The notes beneath the pieces were generated by a model that was given only the letters and a program-made list of their open reading frames with translations, ran no database searches and had not been told where the DNA came from. The position numbers and the translations under genes are program-made. 64,000 nt of DNA from Acidimicrobiaceae bacterium (GTDB taxonomy: Bacteria > Actinomycetota > Acidimicrobiia > Acidimicrobiales > RAAP-2), in assembly GCA_003153575.1 (NCBI GenBank), contig PLZW01000037.1, forward strand, positions 153,134 through 217,133, read 5' to 3'. This document shows positions 24,181 through 30,816 of this stretch, in pieces. Positions within the stretch are counted from its first letter, which is position 1, and the number at the start of each line of letters is the position of its first letter.

Positions 24181-25020
24181 TCACCGGGCCGACGCCCCGG
24201 CGTCGACGGTCATGGTCAGTCCGGTCACGTAGCGGGCCTCGTCGGAGGCCAGGAACAGGACGGCGTTGGAGACGTCCTCGGACCGGACGAGGTCGACCGG
24301 GAGCGAGTTGAGGAAGAGCGACCCGACGTCGGGGCTGGCCTCGATCCGCTCGGTCAGACCGGACATGGCGTTGAGCATGGGGGTGTCGACCCCGGTGGGG
24401 TGGAGCGAGTTGACCCGGATGTGCTTGGAGGCCAGTTCGTTGGCGAGGCTCCGCATGATCCCGACCAGCCCGTGCTTGGACGCCACGTACGGGGTCAGGA
24501 AGGGCTGGCCTTTCAGCCCGGCGGTGGAGCTGACCAGGATCATCGACCCGCTTCCGGCCTCGAGGAGGTGGGGGATCGACGCCACACAGGTGTTCCACAC
24601 ACCGGTCAGGTTGATGCCGACCACCGTGTCCCACAGTTCCGGGGTCACCTCGTCCCACCGCTGGATCGAGCACACGCCGGCGTTGGCCACGGCGATGTCG
24701 AGTCGCCCGAGCCTCTCCACACCGTCGGCCACTGCGTCGGCCAGGCCCGAGGCATCGCGCACGTCCACGGCGTGGGTCACCACCCGGGCCCCGGTGTCCT
24801 CGACCAGCCTCGCGGTGTCAGCCAGGTCCTCCGGCGTGGCCGTGGCGTACTCCACGTCGGCCACCTGGGCACAGATGTCGACGGCGATGATGTCCGCTCC
24901 TTCGGCGGCCAGGCGCCGCGCGTGGCTCCGGCCCTGGCCGCGGGCGGCTCCGGTGACCAGTGCCACCTTGCCGGCCACCCGGCCCGTCGCCCGGTCGATG
25001 CCGCTGTCGGCAGTGCTCAC
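24181..25020 (-). CDS. Mycofactocin-dependent SDR-family oxidoreductase
   Basis: 279 aa. GKVALVTGAARGQGRSHARR and the long insert after IIAVDICAQ (VADVEYATATPEDLADTARL) mark the SDR subfamily seen only in genomes with mycofactocin. This subfamily keeps its NAD(H) bound and needs MFT as external acceptor. The catalytic residues are Ser in LVSSTAG and YVASK. It probably oxidises an alcohol or carveol-like substrate, though the exact one cannot be told. GTG overlaps the OYE1 stop (GTGA). 25 bases separate it from OYE2, the largest gap in the operon after mftA. Confidence 0.92.
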   Translation of the reverse strand: MSTADSGIDRATGRVAGKVALVTGAARGQGRSHARRLAAEGADIIAVDICAQVADVEYATATPEDLADTARLVEDTGARVVTHAVDVRDASGLADAVADGVERLGRLDIAVANAGVCSIQRWDEVTPELWDTVVGINLTGVWNTCVASIPHLLEAGSGSMILVSSTAGLKGQPFLTPYVASKHGLVGIMRSLANELASKHIRVNSLHPTGVDTPMLNAMSGLTERIEASPDVGSLFLNSLPVDLVRSEDVSNAVLFLASDEARYVTGLTMTVDAGASAR

Positions 25021-27005
25021 GTTGCCGCTCCTGTCGTGGTGGGGATCCGTCCGGCGGGCACCAGCCCGCCGATCTCGAGGGCGCGGCGCCGCCCTTCGAG
25101 CACGGCGTCCAGCACGGTGCGCGGGGCGACGCAGTCGCCGGCCCGCAACGTGCCGGGATGGTCGAGATAGAGGTCCTCGTCGGGAAGGCGGTGGCCGCAG
25201 TCGACCAGCACGGCGGCGGGGACGGTGCGGGTCTCGCCCGTCCACGGGTCCTCGAGGTGGACACGGCCGCCGGCCAGTCGACGCACCAGTGCCCGCAGCT
25301 CGCGACGGACGCCGGCCCGCTGGAGGCGCGTATTGGCGTCGGCCAGGTCCCCGGTGAGGGAGAGCAGAGTGCCGGCGATCTGGTCGGCGGTGGCGAGGGA
25401 CACCTCGCGCCCGGCCTCGGCCAGCCACTCGGCCACGCCCACGCCGATCGGCCCGCCCGCGGGGTCGTGCACCACCACCGGGCCGTCGGGCAGTGCCGCG
25501 GGACCACCGGCCAGCGCGGAGGCGGCGTCGACGACGGCCACGGTGCCGTCGCCGGGCGGCTCGAACGGCGCGGGCCGCCCACCGGTGGCGAGGACCACCG
25601 TCCACCCCCCGGCCCTGGCCTCGTCGAGGGTGGCCGCCGAGGCGTCGGTGCCGGTCTCGATGGTGACGTCCAGCCGCTGACAGGCGGCCTCGAGCCAGTC
25701 GGCAAGATCGGCCAGGCGTTCGCGCCCGGGCCCGACAGCGGCGGCCCGCAGGGCCCCGCCGGCCCGGTCGGTCCGCTCGACGACCCGCACCCGGTGCCCC
25801 CGCAGGGCGAGCACCCGTGCGCACTCGAGGCCGGCCGGCCCGGCGCCCACCACGAGGATGTCGTCGGGCGCCTCGCCGGTCGGGACGATAGCGGCCTCGG
25901 GGTCGACGTCGACGGTCTCGTGGCCCGAGCGCGGCTCGCCCACACAGCTGACCAGGGGATTGCGGTTGTCGCGGACCCGACAGGCCTGGTTGCACAGGAT
26001 GCACGGCCGGACCTCCCCGGTCCGCCCGGCGCGCACCTTGGCCACCAGTCGGGGATCGGCGATCTGGGCCCGGGTCATCTCGACCAGGTCGGCGGTGCCG
26101 TCGCCCAGGGCCCGCTCGGCCATGGCCACGTCGACCACGCTCCCTTGGAGCACTACCGGGACCTGCCCGTCCGCGGCCCGGCGCATCGCCGCGCACAGCT
26201 CGAGGTTGACGCCGGCCGGCGTATGGGCGTCGGGGCGGTAGGCGGTGGCCGAGTAGGGGCCGCCCCGGACCACCACCAGCAGGTCGATCCGGTCGGCCAG
26301 GGCGGCCACCTGCTCGGCGTCGTGCTCCGGGGTGACCCCGGCCCACGGTGCCAGTTCGTCGCACGACAGCCGCAGCCCGACGAGGAAGTCGGGACCGACG
26401 GCGGCCCGCACGGCGTCCAGGACCTCCCGGGTCAGCGCCAACCGGTCTTCGCCGTAGGCGTCGTCGCGCTGGTTGGTCAGCCCCGAGTGGAACTGGCGCA
26501 GGACCGAGAGAGGCCCGGCATCGAGTTCCACCCCGTCGAGGCCGGCATCGGCGGCGGCGCGGGCGGCCGAGACGAACCCCCCGATCAGGGCGGCGATCTC
26601 GGTGGTGCCCATGGCCATCGGCATCTCGCGACTGACCACGTCGGCCACCGGTGACGGGGCCCACAGCACCGACTGCGAGAAGGCGCTCGACCCGTGCCCA
26701 CCGGCATGCCCGAGGCCGGCCAGGACCAGGGTCCCGTGGGGTCGGCACGCCTCGAGGACGGCGCGCCAGCCCGGTCCGCACGCCGAGGCCAGCGGGGCGC
26801 GCTCGTAGGGCCAGTCCGACGGATGGACGGAGGCCGTCTCGGTCACCACGACGCCGGCGCCGCCGGCGGCGCGGGCGGCGAAGTACGCGACATGGCGGTC
26901 GCTGAAGGCGCGTCCCGTCCCGAGATTCGTCTCGTGGGGGCCGAACACCACCCGGGACTGCGCCGTGCGGCCGCCGAGCGCGACCGTCCCGGCGAGGGAC
27001 GTCAC
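25017..27005 (-). CDS. Mycofactocin-system FadH/OYE-family oxidoreductase, type 1
   Basis: 662 aa paralogue of the type 2 protein. The barrel begins VALGGRTAQSRVVFGPHETN and contains GGAGVVVTETASVHPSDWPYE. The Fe-S motif is CILCNQACRV with a fourth Cys in LVSCVGEP, and the FAD domain starts ILVVGAGPAGLECARVLALRG. The usual catalytic His region differs between the two paralogues (GLGHAGGHGSS here, INHNGGQASS in type 2), suggesting different substrates or partners. It directly follows mftC with a GTGA overlap, in the place where mftD lies in mycobacterial clusters. Function in MFT metabolism is unproven. Confidence 0.88.
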   Translation of the reverse strand: MTSLAGTVALGGRTAQSRVVFGPHETNLGTGRAFSDRHVAYFAARAAGGAGVVVTETASVHPSDWPYERAPLASACGPGWRAVLEACRPHGTLVLAGLGHAGGHGSSAFSQSVLWAPSPVADVVSREMPMAMGTTEIAALIGGFVSAARAAADAGLDGVELDAGPLSVLRQFHSGLTNQRDDAYGEDRLALTREVLDAVRAAVGPDFLVGLRLSCDELAPWAGVTPEHDAEQVAALADRIDLLVVVRGGPYSATAYRPDAHTPAGVNLELCAAMRRAADGQVPVVLQGSVVDVAMAERALGDGTADLVEMTRAQIADPRLVAKVRAGRTGEVRPCILCNQACRVRDNRNPLVSCVGEPRSGHETVDVDPEAAIVPTGEAPDDILVVGAGPAGLECARVLALRGHRVRVVERTDRAGGALRAAAVGPGRERLADLADWLEAACQRLDVTIETGTDASAATLDEARAGGWTVVLATGGRPAPFEPPGDGTVAVVDAASALAGGPAALPDGPVVVHDPAGGPIGVGVAEWLAEAGREVSLATADQIAGTLLSLTGDLADANTRLQRAGVRRELRALVRRLAGGRVHLEDPWTGETRTVPAAVLVDCGHRLPDEDLYLDHPGTLRAGDCVAPRTVLDAVLEGRRRALEIGGLVPAGRIPTTTGAAT

Positions 27006-28267
27006 GTCGCCGTCGGGACGGGCCCGGGCGCGTAGCCGGACAACGGGTGCTCGTCACAGCTGCGGTCGGGTCGCCGATCCGGCGTGGGCATGCGTATGGC
27101 GGCCGGGCCGGGTGCACCGTGGCGGGACGACGTGAGGGCCACCGCCACCTGCCGGGGGCGGGACGAGTGGTCGGGGGCCGGTCGGGGCGTCTCGATGTCG
27201 CCGCGGGCGTCGAGGGCGTGCTCGCCGTGCCCGAGGACGCACTCGGGGTCGGGCCCGTCGAGGGGCAGCCCGGTGAAGAACTTCGCCGCCATGCAGCCGC
27301 CCCGGCAGGCGTCGTAGTGGCCGCAGGACCCACAGGCCCCGGCACTCTGCGGCTGGCGCAGTTCGAGGAAGAGGTCGGACTGGCGCCACACCGAGGTGAA
27401 GCCGCCCGATGCGCGCACATTGCCGGCCAGGAACTCGTCGTGGATGGCGAAGGGGCAGGCGTAGACGTCGCCCACCGGGTCGACCAGGCACACCACCCGA
27501 CCGGCGCCGCACAGGTTGAGGCCGGGCAGCGCGTCCCCGAAGCCGGCCAGGTGGAAGAACGAGTCGCCGGTCAGGACCTCCTCGCCCCGCCGGACCAGCC
27601 AGTCGTAGAGTTGGCGTTGCTGGGCAGCCGTGGGGTGGAGTTCGTCCCACACGTCGGCGCCCCGGCCCGACGGGCGCAGACGGGTGAGCCGCAGCTGGGC
27701 GCCGTAGTGGTCGGCCATCTCTAAGAAGCGGTCGAGCTGGCCCACGTTGTGCCGGGTGACCACCACTGACAGCTTGGAGCCGGTGAAGCCGGCGGCCGCC
27801 AGGCGCTCCATGGCGGTGACGGCGGTGGCGAACGAACCCTCGCCCCGGACGGCGTCGTTGACCTCGGCGTCGGCCCCGTCGAGGGAGATCTGCACGTCCA
27901 CGTAGTCGCTGGCGGCCAGGCGGGCCGCCACCGCCTCCGTGATCCGCGACCCGTTGGTCGAGAACTTCACCCCGACGCGGTGGTCGGTGGCGTAGTCGAC
28001 GAGTTCCCAGAAGTCCGACCGGATGGTCGGCTCGCCCCCGCCGATGTTCACGTAGAAGATCTGCATGCGCTCGAACTCGTCGATGAGCGCTTTGCACTCA
28101 GCGGTCGAGAGTTCGCGCGGGTCGCGCCGACCGGAGCTCGACAGGCAGTGCACGCAGGCCAGGTTGCAGGCGTAGGTGAGCTCCCAGGTCAGACAGATGG
28201 GGGCGTCGAGGCCCCGCTCGAAGCGGTCGACCAGACGGGTCCCCGTGCCCGGGGCGACGACGGTCAC
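27002..28267 (-). CDS. mftC: Mycofactocin radical SAM maturase MftC
   Basis: 421 aa. MftC decarboxylates the C-terminal Tyr of MftA and then cross-links it to the preceding Val. The radical SAM motif is CNLACVHC (Cys34, Cys38, Cys41), followed by VNIGGGEPT and a SPASM region with LCGAGRVVCLVDPVGDVYACP and CGSCGHYDACRGGC for auxiliary clusters. The last 50 residues (after GHGEHALDARG) are a polar extension not needed in the family. GTG overlaps the mftB stop. Cytoplasmic, works with MftB. Confidence 0.96.
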   Translation of the reverse strand: MTVVAPGTGTRLVDRFERGLDAPICLTWELTYACNLACVHCLSSSGRRDPRELSTAECKALIDEFERMQIFYVNIGGGEPTIRSDFWELVDYATDHRVGVKFSTNGSRITEAVAARLAASDYVDVQISLDGADAEVNDAVRGEGSFATAVTAMERLAAAGFTGSKLSVVVTRHNVGQLDRFLEMADHYGAQLRLTRLRPSGRGADVWDELHPTAAQQRQLYDWLVRRGEEVLTGDSFFHLAGFGDALPGLNLCGAGRVVCLVDPVGDVYACPFAIHDEFLAGNVRASGGFTSVWRQSDLFLELRQPQSAGACGSCGHYDACRGGCMAAKFFTGLPLDGPDPECVLGHGEHALDARGDIETPRPAPDHSSRPRQVAVALTSSRHGAPGPAAIRMPTPDRRPDRSCDEHPLSGYAPGPVPTAT

Positions 28268-28563
28268 GCCACCCGCTCGCAGATCATCCCGGAGTCGACC
28301 AGCAGGCCGAGCGCCCGTTCGTAGTCACCCAGTTCCTCGGCGGGGACGCCGGCGGACCGGCAGGCCTCGAGGCCCGACGGCTGGTCGGCCAGCGACTGCA
28401 CCACGGCCAGCAGGGTGCGGCTCTTCAGGAACGAGAGCCGACGGGTGCCGAAGTGGTAGGCGAGGGCGCCGAACGACTCGGGCCGGAGCGCCACCTGGGG
28501 ATGGAGGGCGTAGGGCCGGGAAGGGTCGAAGGGCGCCGCTGACGGCGGGGAGAGGGGGGGCAT
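28264..28563 (-). CDS. mftB: Mycofactocin biosynthesis chaperone MftB
   Basis: 99 aa RiPP-recognition protein that binds the MftA leader and delivers it to MftC. Residues about 15-99 match the family: PYALHPQVALRPESFGALAYHF, RRLSFLKSRTLLAVVQSL, and YERALGLLVDSGMICER at the end. The start used is the ATG giving a Pro/Ser-rich N-terminus. An upstream in-frame ATG would add 17 residues without family similarity. No good Shine-Dalgarno is seen. It lies 35 bases after mftA and overlaps mftC by 4. Confidence 0.93.
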   Translation of the reverse strand: MPPLSPPSAAPFDPSRPYALHPQVALRPESFGALAYHFGTRRLSFLKSRTLLAVVQSLADQPSGLEACRSAGVPAEELGDYERALGLLVDSGMICERVA

Positions 28564-28598
28564 GGTGGGGCCGGGTCCGTGGGGGTTCCGCTGCGGGC

Positions 28599-28745
28599 CT
28601 AGTAGACGCCGCACATCCCGTCGATGGACACGTCCTCGACCAGCAGGTCACCCTCCACCAGGGCTTCGGGGGTGGCGGTCGAGGCCATTCCGGCCTCGTC
28701 GCCGGTGGTCGCCGGGGTGGTCTCCTCGGTCGTAGTGACGGTCAT
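28599..28745 (-). CDS. mftA: Mycofactocin precursor peptide MftA
   Basis: 48 aa ribosomal peptide and the substrate of MftB/MftC. It ends IDGMCGVY and then TAG, the invariant MftA core, whose last Val-Tyr becomes the redox cofactor. The preceding EALVEGDLLVEDVS is the conserved leader recognised by MftB. The N-terminal 25 residues are Thr/Glu/Ala-rich and make it longer than the roughly 30-aa mycobacterial form. Start set by GGAGGATCC before the ATG. First gene of the 13-gene operon, facing mftR across a palindromic intergenic site. Confidence 0.97.
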   Translation of the reverse strand: MTVTTTEETTPATTGDEAGMASTATPEALVEGDLLVEDVSIDGMCGVY

Positions 28746-28792
28746 GGATCCTCCGATGGTCGGCCGGCTCAGAGCCGGGTTCGGGTCAGTGG

Positions 28793-28808
28793 GTGCAATT
28801 TAGTGCAC
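28793..28808. promoter_or_regulatory. Palindromic operator candidate overlapping the mftA promoter
   Basis: GTGCA-N6-TGCAC inverted repeat in the divergent mftA/mftR region. Read on the minus strand it covers TAAATT (28797-28802), a good -10 box, with a weak TTTCAT -35 at 17 bases. A regulator bound here would block mftA transcription. MftR is the obvious candidate because its gene is adjacent and divergent. Confidence 0.5.
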
Positions 28809-28815
28809 TGGATGC

Positions 28816-28851
28816 CAAAATGAAAGCATGACGACCGGAGCGGCCGGATGA
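28816..28851 (+). promoter_or_regulatory. CAAAAT -10 box and seven-codon upstream reading frame before mftR
   Basis: CAAAAT (28816-28821) is followed by 6 bases and an ATG at 28828, the leaderless pattern of this window. That ATG opens MTTGAAG, whose TGA (28849-28851) overlaps the mftR ATG. It may be a leaderless mini-frame coupled to mftR, or chance. Confidence 0.35.
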
Positions 28852-29468
28852 CGAACACCGGGGGGGCGGTGCCCGAGGTGACCCGGGGCCGGCCGGCGAG
28901 CACCACCCGCCAGGACGTGGCCCGGGTCGCCCTCGACCTCTTCGCCCGCCAGGGCTACGACGAGACCACGGTCGACGAGATCGCCGTGGCCGTCGGGATC
29001 TCGCGGCGGACCTTCTTCCGGTACTACGAGTCGAAGCCCGACGTGGTGTGGGGCGAGTTCGACGCCGAGCTCGGTCGCCTGCGCGACCGCCTGGCCGAGG
29101 CCCCGGACGGCGAGCCGATGATGGACGTGCTGCGACGGTCGGTCATGGCCACCAACCGCTTCGGCGCCGGCGAGCTCGACGAGCTCCGGATCCGGATGGT
29201 CCTCATCGGCTCCGTGCCGACCCTGGTGGCCCACTCCGCCGTCCGCTACGAGGAATGGTGTGAGGTCGTCGCCGCCTTTGCCGCATCGCGGCTCGGCGGG
29301 GCCCCGGACGATCTCGGTCCCCAGACCGTGGCCCGGGCCGCACTGGGAGCGGCCATGGCCGCCTTCGCCTGCTGGGCGCGTCATGGCAGCGACGACCTGG
29401 TCGAGGACGTGGATCGGGCCTTCCGCCTGCTGGCGACGGGGTTCGCCGAGAAGCGGCCGGCGACCTGA
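28848..29468 (+). CDS. mftR: TetR-family mycofactocin-locus regulator MftR
   Basis: 206 aa. N-terminal helix-turn-helix (about 20-65): ARVALDLFARQGYDETTVDEIAVAV-type order with VGISRRTFFRYYESKPDVVWGEF, the sequence typical of MftR. The C-terminal ligand domain is helical, with GAAMAAFACWARHG. In mycobacteria MftR represses mft genes and is relieved by acyl-CoA. The same is likely here but is inference. GGAG lies 7 bases before the ATG. It is transcribed away from mftA and toward the NDMA-dependent alcohol dehydrogenase. Confidence 0.9.
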   Translation: MTNTGGAVPEVTRGRPASTTRQDVARVALDLFARQGYDETTVDEIAVAVGISRRTFFRYYESKPDVVWGEFDAELGRLRDRLAEAPDGEPMMDVLRRSVMATNRFGAGELDELRIRMVLIGSVPTLVAHSAVRYEEWCEVVAAFAASRLGGAPDDLGPQTVARAALGAAMAAFACWARHGSDDLVEDVDRAFRLLATGFAEKRPAT

Positions 29469-29555
29469 TCGACAGGGCACAGGCCCAGCGGCCGGCGCCG
29501 AATCGTGGGTCGACGCGACCGGGCAGGTGGCGCGATGCTGGGACTTGAACCGCAC

Positions 29556-29573
29556 GGCGCCCCAGGGGGCGCC
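29556..29573 (+). promoter_or_regulatory. Hairpin in the alcohol dehydrogenase 5' leader
   Basis: GGCGCCCC/GGGGCGCC stem with a 2-base spacer, extendable by one C-G pair. It ends 7 bases before the GGGGAGGA ribosome site. It could end mftR readthrough or mask translation of the dehydrogenase. Confidence 0.35.
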
Positions 29574-29592
29574 GGCCCAAGGGGAGGACCAC

Positions 29593-30744
29593 ATGAAGAT
29601 CCGTGCCGCAGTCTGTTCGGGGCTCCGCGAACCGTGGAAGACCGAGGAGGTCGAGATCGACGCTCCCCACGCCCACGAGGTCAAAGTCCAGATGGCCTAC
29701 GCCGGCATGTGCCACTCGGACGAGCACCTGCGCAGCGGCGACATCAGCGTCGAGCCCGAGGTCCTCTCGGTGTTCGGCGTCGACTCGCTGTTCCCGTGCA
29801 TCGGTGGCCACGAGGGCGCCGGCATCGTCGTCGAGGTCGGCGACAACGTGGAGACGGTGGCCGTGGGCGACCACGTGGCCGCCGCCTTCATGCCCGCCTG
29901 CGGCACCTGCTTCTGGTGCGCGTCGGGTCGCCAGCACCTCTGCGACCTCGGCATGTTCACGCTGGCCGGCCCGATGATGAGCGACATGACGTGGCGCCAC
30001 CACCTGGGCGGGTCGAACGTCAACCGCATGACGCAGCTCGGCACGTTCGCCGACCACATGGTGGTCAACGAGGCATCGCTGGTGAAGATCGACCCGAACG
30101 CCTCGCTCAAGGCGGCCGCCCTCATCAGCTGCGGCATCTCGACCGGGTTCGGCTCCGCCGTCGACCGGGCCAAGGTGAAGCCGGGCGAGACGGTGGTGGT
30201 CATCGGCTGCGGTGGTGTCGGCTCCGGCGCCCTGCAGGGCGCCCGACTGGCCGGTGCCCGCCAGATCATCGCGGTGGACCCCATCCCGTTCAAGCTCGAG
30301 AAGGCCAGGCGGATCGGGGCTACCCATACCGCCGACTCCATCCTCGAGGCCAACCTCATGTTGCCCGAGCTGACCGAGGGTCGGATGGCCGATGTCGTCA
30401 TCCTGACACCCGGCGTGCTGACCGGCGACCTCATCGCCCCGGCGATGGCGCTCGCCTCCAAGGACGGTCGGGTGGTCACGACGGCCATCGCCCCGTTCAA
30501 CCAGAACCAGGTCGACCTCAACCTGTTCAACTTCGCCATGTACAACCAGGCGCTGCTGGGCACGGTGTTCGGTTCGGTGAGCCCCCGGGTGCAGATCCCC
30601 AACCTGCTCCGCCTGTACGAGGCCGGCATGCTGGAGATCGACGACCTGATCACCCAGGAGTACTCGCTCGACCAGGTCCAGGACGGCTACGACGACCTGG
30701 CCGCCGGCACCAACATCCGCGGCATCGTGACGTTCGACATCTGA
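29593..30744 (+). CDS. NDMA-dependent (mycofactocin-coupled) zinc alcohol dehydrogenase
   Basis: 383 aa medium-chain dehydrogenase that oxidises alcohols with tightly bound NAD and is recycled in vivo by mycofactocin (in vitro by N,N-dimethyl-4-nitrosoaniline). Catalytic zinc ligands are Cys40 in GMCHSDEH, His in GGHEGAG and a later Cys in LISCGISTGFG. The structural zinc site is CGTCFWCASGRQHLC. The NAD loop is VVVIGCGGVGSGALQGA. AAFMPACGTC and MFTLAGPMMSDMTWRHH match the NDMA-dependent subfamily. Start set by GGGGAGGA. It lies beside mftR, so it is probably an MFT client with the two SDRs. Confidence 0.94.
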   Translation: MKIRAAVCSGLREPWKTEEVEIDAPHAHEVKVQMAYAGMCHSDEHLRSGDISVEPEVLSVFGVDSLFPCIGGHEGAGIVVEVGDNVETVAVGDHVAAAFMPACGTCFWCASGRQHLCDLGMFTLAGPMMSDMTWRHHLGGSNVNRMTQLGTFADHMVVNEASLVKIDPNASLKAAALISCGISTGFGSAVDRAKVKPGETVVVIGCGGVGSGALQGARLAGARQIIAVDPIPFKLEKARRIGATHTADSILEANLMLPELTEGRMADVVILTPGVLTGDLIAPAMALASKDGRVVTTAIAPFNQNQVDLNLFNFAMYNQALLGTVFGSVSPRVQIPNLLRLYEAGMLEIDDLITQEYSLDQVQDGYDDLAAGTNIRGIVTFDI

Positions 30745-30782
30745 CCGTCCCCACGTACGGGCCGGCACCGTCGCCACGCATG

Positions 30783-30808
30783 GACCGGTCGACCGGTCGA
30801 CCTAGGGT
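30783..30808 (+). promoter_or_regulatory. Palindrome and leaderless -10 box before the amidohydrolase
   Basis: The perfect 16-base palindrome GACCGGTCGACCGGTC (30783-30798) is followed by TAGGGT (30803-30808) and, 8 bases later, the ATG at 30817. The palindrome lies in the spacer upstream of the -10, where a repressor could act. The identical 16-mer also occurs inside etfB (18835-18850). Confidence 0.45.
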
Positions 30809-30816
30809 GGGCGACC

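Noticed and set aside
24181..27420. Open frame of over 1000 codons through the OYE1 region
   Set aside because: Only the final 279 codons are a real SDR. The upstream part is Arg/Gly/Pro-rich shadow of OYE1 and mftC.
29537..29560. GGGACTTGAACC, resembling a minus-strand tRNA T-arm
   Set aside because: The flanking bases do not pair into a 5-bp T stem, no acceptor stem or anticodon arm can be folded around it, and it lies directly before the alcohol dehydrogenase start.
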